Source: JAFDZW01 sp964404255 (GTDB lineage: Bacteria > Bacteroidota > Ignavibacteria > Palsa-1295). From it: a DNA stretch of 64,000 bases. Location of the stretch: assembly GCA_964404255.1 (NCBI GenBank), contig CAYOJJ010000009.1, positions 76,036 through 140,035 on the forward strand, given 5' to 3'. Below the pieces are notes generated by a model. The model was not told the origin of the DNA. It made no database searches and saw nothing but the letters and a program-made list of their open reading frames with translations. Positions 26,529 through 35,469 of the stretch are shown here, piece after piece. Positions within the stretch are counted from its first letter, which is position 1. Every line of letters begins with the position of its first letter. Made by a program: the position numbers and the translations under genes.

Positions 26529-27350
26529 ATGCCACCAGTAGCAATACCATATTTTGACGATCCGGCGCGATTCCCGGTTATTGCAGGGCCTTGCCTTGCC
26601 GAATCGTATGAAGTACTTTCGGAAGTAGCCGGTAAGCTTCTTGAAATACAACGTAGGCTTCCTGTCACTTTCATTTTCAAATCATCCTATCGCAAAGCCA
26701 ATAGGACGAGCGGTGCCAGTTTCACTGGTCTCGGTGACGAGCAGGCTCTCGCTTTGCTACAGCGCATTAAGGCGGAAACCGGATTACCGATTCTTACCGA
26801 TATTCATTTGCCCCAGGAAGCCGCTATGGCTGCCGCCGTTGCTGATGTTTTACAAATACCCGCCTTCCTTGCTCGTCAAAGCGATCTGCTCGAAGCGGCT
26901 GCTAAAACCGGAAAGATTATTAATATCAAAAAGGCTCAGTTCATGGCCGCAGCCGATATGAAATTCGCCCGAGAAAAAGTTATTGCTGCCGGTAATCAGA
27001 ATGTGCTGCTGACTGAGCGAGGTACGTCGTTTGGCTATGGCGATCTGGTAGTCGATTTTCGCTCCCTAGTAATTATGCGTTCGTTCGGATCGCCTGTTAT
27101 TTATGATGCTACGCATTCGGTACAACGGCCGAGCCAGAATGGTATTTCGGGGGGAGCAAGAGAATTTATTGCCCCGCTTGCCCGGGCTGCAATGGCCGTC
27201 GGCATCGATAGTATTTTTATTGAGACCCATCCCGATCCGATAAACGCAAAGAGCGATGCGGCCTCTCAATTGCCGCTTTCCGATCTTGAAAGATTATTAG
27301 AGTCGCTGCTTTCCATCAGAGAATCAATAGCCATATCTAATGGTCTCTAA
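26529..27350 (+). CDS. kdsA: 3-deoxy-8-phosphooctulonate synthase (Kdo-8-P synthase)
   Basis: The protein has 273 residues. GPCLAES (residues 20-26), FKSSYRKANRTS, TDIHLPQEA and IPAFLARQSDLL are the family motifs. The enzyme condenses phosphoenolpyruvate with arabinose-5-phosphate, and the adjacent kdsD makes the latter. Cys22 sits where the metal-dependent class (Aquifex-type) has its ligand and where the metal-independent class has Asn, so this enzyme is probably metal-dependent. The next gene overlaps its end by 11 bases. Confidence 0.96.
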   Translation: MPPVAIPYFDDPARFPVIAGPCLAESYEVLSEVAGKLLEIQRRLPVTFIFKSSYRKANRTSGASFTGLGDEQALALLQRIKAETGLPILTDIHLPQEAAMAAAVADVLQIPAFLARQSDLLEAAAKTGKIINIKKAQFMAAADMKFAREKVIAAGNQNVLLTERGTSFGYGDLVVDFRSLVIMRSFGSPVIYDATHSVQRPSQNGISGGAREFIAPLARAAMAVGIDSIFIETHPDPINAKSDAASQLPLSDLERLLESLLSIRESIAISNGL

Positions 27351-28071
27351 AAAGCTCACTACCAGTGAACTGGAATTTGTCAAATGGTTATTGCCGCGCG
27401 AAAGCGAGGTTTATAATGATATTCTACACCGTATTGAACATGGTGTAGTACTGGGTGAAGGCCGGTGGGGAGTTGGCGATCTTATGATCGGTACTGAAGG
27501 AGAGGCGATCGATCTTACACTCGGAATGTCACCGGTCATCGCCTATGGTGAATGCCGTATCGGTGGTACGGATGTTTCGATAAGCATTCATGAGCCAAAT
27601 GTTGACGATCAGATAGAAATTCAATTCTCGGGTTTATATCCTATTCCGGAGTCGCCAAGTGTCGATTCAGGATGGACCTATTCTTATTGGCAGCCGGGAA
27701 TGAATTCACCTATTTCGGGAGTGCCGGTACGTACTATTGAGCTAAATACCGGCCATGGAATTCTGCGCTATGTACTGGCCATTGATTCGACGAAGCGTTC
27801 GATATGGCTACATCATACCCAAACAGCTTTTAATGAATTATTGCCGGTTACCGGTTTCGTCGATGAATTGCTGCGTACGCATGGCATTCGGGATGCAGGA
27901 AGTGTAACCCAGCCCACAAAAATATTCGAGCGTCTTTCTGAGTTTTCCGATAATGATCTGCGCCGGGCTTTTATAGAATACGCCAAGCAATCGCAGCGTA
28001 AATTTGAAGTGGAGGATCTGATCACCGAACCGGAGCAGCCGAAAGGTTTTTTGAAAAAACTTTTTTCCTGA
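27340..28071 (+). CDS. Unrecognised protein inside the Kdo/LPS operon
   Basis: The protein has 243 residues, with no signal peptide or membrane segment. The first 180 residues are predominantly beta (GEGRWGVGDLMIG, ECRIGGTDVSISIHEP, IELNTGHGILRYVLAI) and rich in aromatic and acidic residues. The C-terminal 60 are helical and charged. No phosphatase (DxD) or sugar-nucleotide motif was found, so it is not an obvious KdsC. It overlaps kdsA by 11 bases and is 10 bases from kdsD, so it is almost certainly expressed with them. A role in Kdo/LPS synthesis or its control is inferred from position only. Confidence 0.75.
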   Translation: MVSKKLTTSELEFVKWLLPRESEVYNDILHRIEHGVVLGEGRWGVGDLMIGTEGEAIDLTLGMSPVIAYGECRIGGTDVSISIHEPNVDDQIEIQFSGLYPIPESPSVDSGWTYSYWQPGMNSPISGVPVRTIELNTGHGILRYVLAIDSTKRSIWLHHTQTAFNELLPVTGFVDELLRTHGIRDAGSVTQPTKIFERLSEFSDNDLRRAFIEYAKQSQRKFEVEDLITEPEQPKGFLKKLFS

Positions 28072-28081
28072 ATAAACGCCG

Positions 28082-29083
28082 TTGAATATCGATACAAAAT
28101 CCATTATCCAAAGCGTTCGTCGCACCTTCGAAGTCGAGCGGGATGCGATCGATCGCACCCTGGAGGCTTTGCCTGAGGAAAACCTTACCAAGGCCTGTGA
28201 ACTCATTCTTGGTTGCAGCGGCAGAGTCGTTATCAGCGGCATGGGTAAATCCGGACATATCGCCCGTAAGATCGCTTCGACAATGACCTCCACCGGTACT
28301 CCTGCGATCTTCTTGCACCCGGCTGAGGCAGCTCATGGCGACATCGGCTTGTTGCAAACCGGTGATGTATTGATGATACTCTCTAAGAGCGGCGCTTCCG
28401 ATGAATTACTGCCCGTGCTCAGGGCGGCTAACGACCGGAGAATCCCTATTATCGCTATTACCTCTGCACCGGATTCCGATCTCGGAATGGCTGCCCGCAC
28501 CAATGGGGTAGTGCTGCCGGTAATAGTAAATGAAGAAGCCTGCCCACATGATCTTGCTCCTACCTCTTCTACAACGGCTCAATTGGTAGTGGGTGATGCT
28601 ATTGCCATTGCCTTGCTTGAGGCCCGAAAATTTAGCAGCGAGGATTTTGCCCGCCTGCATCCGGGAGGAGCGCTTGGCCGCCGCCTTACAATGACGGTCG
28701 CCGATCTTATGAAAAAAGATGACGAATTACCACTGCTTGATACTGAAGCATCGCTTTCGGTGGTAATGCTCGAGATCACGGGCAAGCGGCTTGGCTGTGT
28801 GTGCATCGTCGATGGAAATAAAAAGCTGCTTGGTATTATTACTGATGGTGATCTGAGAAGATATTTTCAGCGCCAGGAAATGATCGATATGAAACAGGTA
28901 AAGGCACACGAGCTTCTTACCCCGACACCGAAGTGGGTTGCGCCATCGATCCTTGCTATCGAAGCGCTGGAGGTCATGGAAGATCCGTTGCCCAAAGTTA
29001 TGCAATTGCCGGTGCTCGATGACGGCCAGCGGATCGTTGGCCTCATCCATTTACATGATATTGTAAAGGCGGGTATCAGGTGA
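28082..29083 (+). CDS. kdsD: Arabinose-5-phosphate isomerase
   Basis: The protein has 333 residues from a TTG start at 28082, ten bases after the previous stop. The SIS domain (about residues 35-190) shows GRVVISGMGKSGHIARKIAST, EAAHGDIGLL and ILSKSGASDELLP. Two CBS domains fill about residues 210-333. The SIS+2xCBS layout is that of KdsD/KpsF/GutQ enzymes, which convert ribulose-5-phosphate to arabinose-5-phosphate for Kdo. Its partner kdsA is two genes upstream. Confidence 0.95.
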   Translation: MNIDTKSIIQSVRRTFEVERDAIDRTLEALPEENLTKACELILGCSGRVVISGMGKSGHIARKIASTMTSTGTPAIFLHPAEAAHGDIGLLQTGDVLMILSKSGASDELLPVLRAANDRRIPIIAITSAPDSDLGMAARTNGVVLPVIVNEEACPHDLAPTSSTTAQLVVGDAIAIALLEARKFSSEDFARLHPGGALGRRLTMTVADLMKKDDELPLLDTEASLSVVMLEITGKRLGCVCIVDGNKKLLGIITDGDLRRYFQRQEMIDMKQVKAHELLTPTPKWVAPSILAIEALEVMEDPLPKVMQLPVLDDGQRIVGLIHLHDIVKAGIR

Positions 29084-29679
29084 AGAAATTTTTGTCGCTG
29101 CTTTGTCTCTGTGGTGGATTATTAAGCTGTACTTCGGGAGAAATAGAACCTCCCAAAACAACTGTCGCCCTTTCTCAGGATCAGCCGACCCAGATAGGCA
29201 GCGATACCCGTGTTTCTTTTTCAAGCGACGGAGTTGTTCGGGCAGTGCTGAAAGCAAAAGGCGTTCGGATGTATGAACAGCAGCATTATACGTTGCTCGA
29301 TTCCTCAGTACGAGTCGATTTTTTCAATCAACAGAATATCCATTCGAGCGTGCTTACTTCGCGCCGGGCCTTTATCAACGATCTGAATAAGAATATGACG
29401 GCTTATGACAGTGTAAGGATCGTAAGCGATTCCGGTACGGTCGTCATAACCGATTCCTTACTGTGGGACAACACTAAGAAAGAAATTCGCTCCGATGCTT
29501 TTGTGCGTATTACCGAGCCGAACGGAAGAGTTACGAACGGTCATGGGTTTGTGAGCGATCAGGAATTGACAAACTATCACATTCTGCATCCGATCATCGA
29601 TGCACCGGGGGATTTTAAGAATCCTAATGCGCCACAACCAATAGCGACGCCGTTTAAGACCGGCTTAGGAAATCAGTAA
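29080..29679 (+). CDS. lptC: LPS export protein LptC-like lipoprotein
   Basis: The protein has 199 residues. The GTG start overlaps the kdsD stop by 4 bases (GTGA), suggesting translational coupling. The N-terminus has a lipobox (LLSC, Cys17). The body has the beta-jellyroll rhythm of LptC/OstA proteins: VRAVLKAKGVRMYEQQHY, VRVDFFN, LTSRRAFINDLNKNMTAYDSVRIVSDSGTVVITDSLLWDN, then NGHGFVSDQEL. LptC is the periplasmic bridge that receives LPS from LptBFG. In this group it is often a lipoprotein rather than a single-span membrane protein. It ends the operon and overlaps the convergent GAF/GGDEF gene by 7 bases. Confidence 0.85.
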   Translation: MKKFLSLLCLCGGLLSCTSGEIEPPKTTVALSQDQPTQIGSDTRVSFSSDGVVRAVLKAKGVRMYEQQHYTLLDSSVRVDFFNQQNIHSSVLTSRRAFINDLNKNMTAYDSVRIVSDSGTVVITDSLLWDNTKKEIRSDAFVRITEPNGRVTNGHGFVSDQELTNYHILHPIIDAPGDFKNPNAPQPIATPFKTGLGNQ

Positions 29680-31865
29680 ACGATAACTTCGTTACCACCG
29701 CGCTCTTTTGCTTTTTCAAGCGCCAGGCGGCCGCACACCATCAGATCGTCAGGATTAGAAGTTGCACGAGCACCGACCACACCGATGCTTGCCGTAACCG
29801 AGAAACTCTTGCGCCCGAGGGCGATCACTTCACTAACGATCTTCTGGCGTACTTTCTCGCTCCAGAGATACGCTTCTTCATCGATCATTCGTGAAAGAAG
29901 TACGGCAAAACCAAACTCTCCGACTCGCGCCAATGCATCGTACGGCTGCTTTAAATACTGAAGGACATTTGAAAGGGAGAGGACGATGGTATCGAGATCT
30001 TCCTGGGAGAACTGCTCTTTATATTGAGCAACATCATCGACCTCAAAAAGCACCAGCGAGAGTGCTTCATTAAATTCCTTTGCCCTGGCAAGCTCTTCGC
30101 CGAAGCGCTGTTCGAAGCCACGCCTATTGAGCAGACCGGTGAGCAGATCGGTAAGCGAGCGCTCCTGTACGATCTCGCTTAACGAGAAAATTTCAAGAGC
30201 AGCGGCGGCGCTTCGCGTCAGATGCTCAAGCGTTTCAATATCGACATCCGTGAAGCGATCGGCTTCACTATGTTCGATTGCGAGGGCGCCATAATTTTTG
30301 CTTGCTGTTCGGATCGGGATCACTAAGAAGGAATGCCCGACGGCTTTATCATGATCTTCAAGCAAGCTAAAGCGAACATGCTGCTTATTGAGTGCAGCAA
30401 TACGAATACTATTGCCGCTTTGCAGTGATTTGCCGACAAGACTATCGCCGAGATCGATCTGGGTTCTCGGAGCAACGTAGCCTTCGCTATCCTTCGCCTG
30501 TAAATGCAAAATACCCCAGGTGCGTTGGGCTTCATCGAAGGTGATGGTTGAGAACCACTCCCATTCCACAAGTTCACCAGCGGCTTCGGAAAGCATTCGC
30601 AAGATATATTCGCCCATGCGGGCTGCTTCACGTGGGGGTCGTGAGCTCAGATCGGTACCGGCAATATTATAAAGCTTACGGGCGGCTTCGAGGGTACGGG
30701 CCGAAGTAAGAAGATCGTAGGATTCGATATAGGAGCGTACCATACCTGAGATCAGGCTGGAATATTCACTTAATAATCGCAAGGTTTCGGCGCTGAACTG
30801 ATCGATAGCAAGCGAATCGACGGCAAGCACCGCTACCAACGAATCAGCAAAGAGAACCGGCATTGCAGCGAATGAGCGGATGCCGATCTCCTCTTTATAA
30901 TAGGGAATAAGATCGTACTCCGCCTGCGGAGGAATGCTGCCTAATAATTGCGGCTCGCTCTTTAACGCTGTCTTACTTATGGCATCGTGCCCGATGGCAT
31001 ATCGGCGCTCACTCAGCAGATTGTGGTAGGCAAAATCATCGAGCGAAGCGCATTCGAGTACCAACTGCTGCTTCTTATTATTGACCCAGAAAAATAATGC
31101 GCTTTGCGCTGCCGTATGATCGCGAAGCAGATCGAGCAGTTCGGAAAGCAAGAGAACAAAATCTTTACGCGGATCGCGAACTTCGCCGGCGCGGCGCGGG
31201 TGGGAATCGAAACGACGGAGCGAATCAAGGTACACTCGCAGTGATGGAGCAAGCGGCTCCTCGGCTTCTTCCATTGTTGCAACAGCATCTTCTGCTTCAG
31301 GAAGCTCTTCTACTTCATCGAGGGGCATTTCAGCAGCGACAAAGGCGGCAACCTCTTCTTCAGGTTCATCCTCCATCACGGGCGCAATAGATGGGGCAGG
31401 TTCGACCGTGATCTCTTTTTCGATAACAATGGATTCTTCGATAGCGGGTGCAGCTTCAATACGTTCTTCGATAGCAATAACGGTCTTTGTTTCCACCTTT
31501 GGCTCAGGTGATGGAGATGGCGCTTCCGTAGCGGACTTCGGTACTTTACGAACGCGAATCAGGGATTGCTCTTCGTCCGAAAAATACGGGGCGGATAAGG
31601 GGTCTAATTGAGGGGACGGCGCTTCCCAATCATGCTGCGCTTCGGGTTCCGATTCGGCCTGCGAGGAGCCGAAGAGCTTGAGTTTTTTACCACCAAGCAG
31701 ATCGCCGCTGAAATTCTTAATTCTTGGAACAGCCTTTTTTAAAAAACCGCTGCGTTCGCCGGATTCATTATCGGAAGAAGATTCGGTACCGCCACCGCCG
31801 ATCTGGAAATCGTCGAAGGTAATTCGCTTTGGTGCCGGTTGTTGGTCGTTCCGTTCTTCGCTCAT
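29673..31865 (-). CDS. GAF-domain protein with a degenerate GGDEF domain
   Basis: The protein has 730 residues, with no signal peptide. Residues 1-200 are acidic, Pro/Glu-rich and probably disordered. Two GAF-like sensor domains follow (about 215-365 and 395-555: IGHDAISKTALKSEPQLLGSIP, then DSLVGKSLQSGNSIRIA). The C-terminal 165 residues have the diguanylate cyclase fold (SLTDLLTGLLNRRGFEQRF, VTASIGVVGA), but the signature GGDEF reads GEFGF (codons near 29907-29921). The metal/GTP-binding acidic residue is displaced, so c-di-GMP synthesis is unlikely. It could be a c-di-GMP or GTP sensor, or a regulatory protein. It is cytoplasmic. Confidence 0.82.
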   Translation of the reverse strand: MSEERNDQQPAPKRITFDDFQIGGGGTESSSDNESGERSGFLKKAVPRIKNFSGDLLGGKKLKLFGSSQAESEPEAQHDWEAPSPQLDPLSAPYFSDEEQSLIRVRKVPKSATEAPSPSPEPKVETKTVIAIEERIEAAPAIEESIVIEKEITVEPAPSIAPVMEDEPEEEVAAFVAAEMPLDEVEELPEAEDAVATMEEAEEPLAPSLRVYLDSLRRFDSHPRRAGEVRDPRKDFVLLLSELLDLLRDHTAAQSALFFWVNNKKQQLVLECASLDDFAYHNLLSERRYAIGHDAISKTALKSEPQLLGSIPPQAEYDLIPYYKEEIGIRSFAAMPVLFADSLVAVLAVDSLAIDQFSAETLRLLSEYSSLISGMVRSYIESYDLLTSARTLEAARKLYNIAGTDLSSRPPREAARMGEYILRMLSEAAGELVEWEWFSTITFDEAQRTWGILHLQAKDSEGYVAPRTQIDLGDSLVGKSLQSGNSIRIAALNKQHVRFSLLEDHDKAVGHSFLVIPIRTASKNYGALAIEHSEADRFTDVDIETLEHLTRSAAAALEIFSLSEIVQERSLTDLLTGLLNRRGFEQRFGEELARAKEFNEALSLVLFEVDDVAQYKEQFSQEDLDTIVLSLSNVLQYLKQPYDALARVGEFGFAVLLSRMIDEEAYLWSEKVRQKIVSEVIALGRKSFSVTASIGVVGARATSNPDDLMVCGRLALEKAKERGGNEVIVY

Positions 31866-31890
31866 GTACCTGGGTTAGCAGCGAAACAAG

Positions 31891-32958
31891 TTATCGGAGC
31901 AGATCGACGGTCGTGATGTCTCTGCTGCTTCGTTTAGTCTTAAAATATTTATCCTGTTCTTTCTTGTTCTGGATTCCAAAGTCCCAACTGCGCTCATCGC
32001 GGACTTCACGGTGAACAAGCATACCGGTAGCATCTTCAACGAGTGCACTTTCTCTAATGTTCATCTGTGGGTTCACGAGTGTAGCCGTAAGAGAAGGATC
32101 CTCCAATTGAGTTCTAAGCGGCTTAAGCGTAGAAGTCGTTACAAAGTTTGCCAGTACTTTCCCCCCTCGTTCCTGAAAGCCTTCAAGAACGGTCTTAGAA
32201 TCCAGATGCATCGGGAACATGACCTGCTGCCAGATCGGGAAATTCATATCTTTTGACTCGGTAAGCGTAGAATCTTTTGCCATGGGCTTATTGGGGAAAA
32301 GCACCATTGTATGACTCAGGTAATCGGCTATAGAGGATTCGACCGATTTTCTGATCTGATCCCGGTTCTCCGCCGTATTGGCCGAGTCCGGAAATTGCTT
32401 CATATACTTGGCAATAAGATTAGAAGTACCGCTGATCTCTTTGATCAAACCATGTTTATCAACGATGCACACGAGCTGCTCGCCTACTAAGCCGGCAAAG
32501 GATCTGAATCGCGGGTCATCCTTTGAGGCCGGATTATTACTTGAAAAGTTCAGATGAATGGTGTCCTTATCGATCTTTATTAAAATGGAATCGAATACGA
32601 CGGAAAATTCGATACTGGAATCTTTGCGAATGTCCCGTACGGTCTGGCGAAGGTAGTAATGATTAATATTTACGGCGTTCTCATCTTTCGGGTACTGGCC
32701 GAAGATATGATCGTCTGTTTGGGCCATTGCCGTAGAGTTCAGGGAAATATGATACCGGTACGTATCGCCGACTTTCGGACGGAAATAGATATAATGCTGG
32801 GCATCGGTGATATTCACCGGTTCGGCTTTTTCAGTGCTGTCGTACACCGCTCCATTCGGGCCACCGGGGGCGCCGGCTTCTTTTTTGGAACAACTGGCAA
32901 GCAATCCACAAGCCAGAACAATATAACAGACTACCAAAGAACGGGTAATAGAGCGCAT
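31891..32958 (-). CDS. Lipoprotein, DUF6263-like, related to the protein at 16538-17602
   Basis: The protein has 355 residues with a lipoprotein signal (lipobox LASC, Cys23). The body is beta-rich, beginning with YFRPKVGDTYRYHISLNS and containing a DSILIKI strand, then a helix-rich middle and an ESALVEDATGMLV strand. The layout parallels the secreted protein at 16538-17602, so the two are probably distant paralogues. I see the DUF6263 type of pattern (G-x-TYRY), without a known function. It has its own TATCTTTG promoter element at 32997-33004. Confidence 0.65.
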   Translation of the reverse strand: MRSITRSLVVCYIVLACGLLASCSKKEAGAPGGPNGAVYDSTEKAEPVNITDAQHYIYFRPKVGDTYRYHISLNSTAMAQTDDHIFGQYPKDENAVNINHYYLRQTVRDIRKDSSIEFSVVFDSILIKIDKDTIHLNFSSNNPASKDDPRFRSFAGLVGEQLVCIVDKHGLIKEISGTSNLIAKYMKQFPDSANTAENRDQIRKSVESSIADYLSHTMVLFPNKPMAKDSTLTESKDMNFPIWQQVMFPMHLDSKTVLEGFQERGGKVLANFVTTSTLKPLRTQLEDPSLTATLVNPQMNIRESALVEDATGMLVHREVRDERSWDFGIQNKKEQDKYFKTKRSSRDITTVDLLR

Positions 32959-32996
32959 GAATAAAAAATTAACTGGATATTACGAATAGAGATGTG

Positions 32997-33004
32997 CAAA
33001 GATA
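32997..33004 (-). promoter_or_regulatory. Bacteroidota-type -7 element (TATCTTTG)
   Basis: On the minus strand TATCTTTG fits TAnnTTTG exactly, 39 bases before the lipoprotein start. No -33 TTG was found at the usual distance. Confidence 0.5.
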
Positions 33005-33116
33005 CGAAAGAAGTGGGCTATTTGCCATAATACGGTGGATTTTCAGGCTTTTATCACTTCTCAAAGGTGGATGAACCTAAAGCTGCCTATGCTCTGGCAA
33101 TTTTCTCAAGATAACA

Positions 33117-34427
33117 TTACTTAAACCGTTCTTTCAGAAAGTGCTTGCCATCCTGTAGGCCGCGAAAAAGCATCGAAGAAAATTCGAGCGGGACTTCTTT
33201 TCGCATAACAATATAACTTGCCACGGCCTGGATTATCATGGAAACGGCGAAAGCAATAGCCGCCCCTTCAAGGCCGATGGTACTTAATAATCCTGCTGCC
33301 AACGCGGTATTGAGAAATAATGAGGCAAGGATGATGCGAAAAACTTCTTTCACTTTACCCATGCCCACAAGAGCGCTCATAGCAACCATCACTACCGGCA
33401 GGATAAAGCCTGTTGCAATAAGAATCCTGAACACCGGAATGCTGACATCGAACTTAGTGCCATAAAGAATGTGAAATACTGTTGGGGCGAGAAGAATAAG
33501 AACAATGCAGAGCGGTACCATTAATAAGAAGAGGAAGCTTGTTGCTTTCTCGATGATCTTCTTTAAGGTATTCATATCACCCGAAGCATGATACTTGCTC
33601 GAAGCCGGAAAGACGAAAATGCCCTGCGTATCGCGTAATACATCGAAGCCCTTGAAAAAGAATTTAGCAACCTGATAATTGGCAAGTGCCTCCACACCAA
33701 GAATAGCGGGTACGAGCAGGCTGTCAAGATTTTGCTGAAGGACATGCACCGTGCCGGTAGCTGTCTGGTAACGGGTAAATTCAAAGATTTTTTTCAGCAT
33801 TGCTTTGGAAAAGCGGGGCTTGAACAGAATATCTCTTCGGGCAGCAATAATAGAATAGAGCGAACTCGCAGTAGCGGTGACAATAGTAATGAGTACGACA
33901 TCGAACGCACCGTGCAATTTCCCAAGAAGGCCATAGATATAGACAATAATACTCGAGCCGCCAAAATAGATAAGATCCATGTAGAAGAGCTCTTTGGTAT
34001 GAAAGCGCATCTGGAAAATCTTGCTTGCGATAACCCGGGGTACGGTAAGGGCAGTTAGCAAGACCATTGCCGGAATAAGCGAAGCAAAGCCCGGAGCATT
34101 TTCTAAGACACTTATTGCATTAGGGAATAAAAGCAGAACGCTTAATACGATTGTAAGAAAAATACCGAAGAGCGTGGAAGCGGCAGTGAGTAATTCGCGA
34201 AGATCGTTATTGGGATCGACGCCGAATTTCACGATTGCCTGCAACGCAAAGCTATCGGCGAAGGTGAAGATCATCCCGAAGATCGTTTGGAATAGGGCAA
34301 GCTCTCCGCTTTCTTTTTTCTCGAGTACTTTGAATACAAGTACCGTCATCACCATCCCGTAAATAGCCGGAAGTAGCTTGGTGGCAAAGCCCCAGGCTCC
34401 TTTATTGAGATGTTGGCTGAACTTCAT
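33117..34427 (-). CDS. Polysaccharide flippase (MOP/Wzx-like membrane protein)
   Basis: The protein has 436 residues, with about twelve hydrophobic segments spread along its length (for example LLPAIYGMVMTVLVFKVLE, IFLTIVLSVLLLFPNAI, ATSFLFLLMVPLCIVLILLAP). The layout and the short loop sequences are those of oligosaccharide flippases of the MOP superfamily. Such proteins move lipid-linked sugars to the outer leaflet of the inner membrane. It lies 21 bases after the glycosyltransferase gene, so the two probably build a surface polysaccharide together. Confidence 0.85.
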   Translation of the reverse strand: MKFSQHLNKGAWGFATKLLPAIYGMVMTVLVFKVLEKKESGELALFQTIFGMIFTFADSFALQAIVKFGVDPNNDLRELLTAASTLFGIFLTIVLSVLLLFPNAISVLENAPGFASLIPAMVLLTALTVPRVIASKIFQMRFHTKELFYMDLIYFGGSSIIVYIYGLLGKLHGAFDVVLITIVTATASSLYSIIAARRDILFKPRFSKAMLKKIFEFTRYQTATGTVHVLQQNLDSLLVPAILGVEALANYQVAKFFFKGFDVLRDTQGIFVFPASSKYHASGDMNTLKKIIEKATSFLFLLMVPLCIVLILLAPTVFHILYGTKFDVSIPVFRILIATGFILPVVMVAMSALVGMGKVKEVFRIILASLFLNTALAAGLLSTIGLEGAAIAFAVSMIIQAVASYIVMRKEVPLEFSSMLFRGLQDGKHFLKERFK

Positions 34428-34448
34428 TAATAGGTACTGAGTATCGGT

Positions 34449-35450
34449 TTATTTAACAGAAGAAAGTAATTGCTCGGCGCGCTTATCGATATCGAATTGC
34501 TGTACGTAGTCGCTACAGGCTTTTCTTTGAATATCAGTAGCAGTAAAACTTGATCTGATCGCCGTGGCAATAGCTTCGATGTCTTTACGGTCAACAATAT
34601 AGCCGGTTTCGCCAGTGACTTCTTTGAGCGATGGCACTTGTGAGACCACCGGAATGCAACCGCAGCTCATAGCCTCGGCTGTCGCGACACCAAATGTCTC
34701 ATCCATCGAAAGCTGGCAGTAGGTAGAAGCCGTATGGTAGTAGTTCAATAAAGCTTCATAGCTTACCGGCCCCGGTGTGATTGTAACATTGGGCAGATCG
34801 GCCGCTTCCTTACGGGCGTGATCGAGAGCGCTGCTTCTAATGCCTACTAATTCAAATTTGGTATCGGGCATTGCACGCGCCACTTTCATAAAGACATCGA
34901 TACCCTTCAATAAGTAATCAAGGACAATATCAAGCTGAGTAACGGTGATTGCAACGGGTTTTCGTGGTCCAGGCGCAAACGGGAAGCGCTTGGTATCGAC
35001 GGCGTTATAAATAACCGTACTTGGCCCATGATGCGGAGAATTGGTATTGAGCAAATGATCGGCATAATGGCTTACCGGAAAGACTCTTGTTGCAAAGCGA
35101 TGGGTATTACGAACCAGAAACCAGCGCAATGGCCGTACCCGGGCACCACTTTTTACTTCCGGGATATACGTTACATCGAAGCCACCAGCCACCACATACA
35201 CTTTCTTACGAAGTAAGCGGGCTAATATCGAAGGAACGAGCGAGTAGTAATCGGCGAACCAGAAGAACAGAGCATCGCACCAGAAGACCGAGAGAAGAAT
35301 CTTTAGTTCAAGTCTTAACAAGTTCATCGCAGCCGATGAACCGCGACCCATATTGGCATCGATCACGCGAAGCTCGTGCTTCCGCTTAAGGATCTCGATG
35401 TCGTTCTGGACGAACCGGGATTGTGCCGGTCCGACAAAAGAAATCTTCAT
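34449..35450 (-). CDS. Glycosyltransferase, GT4-like (GT-B fold)
   Basis: The protein has 333 residues. The C-terminal half carries the GT-B donor-binding region: VTQLDIVLDYLLKGIDVFMKVARAMP, then SMDETFGVATAEAMSCGCIPVVSQVPSLKEV. The EX7E-like acidic pair fits family 4 retaining glycosyltransferases. The N-terminal half is the acceptor-binding domain (DALFFWFADYYSLVPSILARLLRKKVYVVAGGFDV). Sugar donor and acceptor are unknown. It lies between the flippase (21 bases downstream) and a secreted protein gene, and forms an operon with both. Confidence 0.88.
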   Translation of the reverse strand: MKISFVGPAQSRFVQNDIEILKRKHELRVIDANMGRGSSAAMNLLRLELKILLSVFWCDALFFWFADYYSLVPSILARLLRKKVYVVAGGFDVTYIPEVKSGARVRPLRWFLVRNTHRFATRVFPVSHYADHLLNTNSPHHGPSTVIYNAVDTKRFPFAPGPRKPVAITVTQLDIVLDYLLKGIDVFMKVARAMPDTKFELVGIRSSALDHARKEAADLPNVTITPGPVSYEALLNYYHTASTYCQLSMDETFGVATAEAMSCGCIPVVSQVPSLKEVTGETGYIVDRKDIEAIATAIRSSFTATDIQRKACSDYVQQFDIDKRAEQLLSSVK

Positions 35451-35469
35451 TCGAAAGTGCTGGCGGTGC

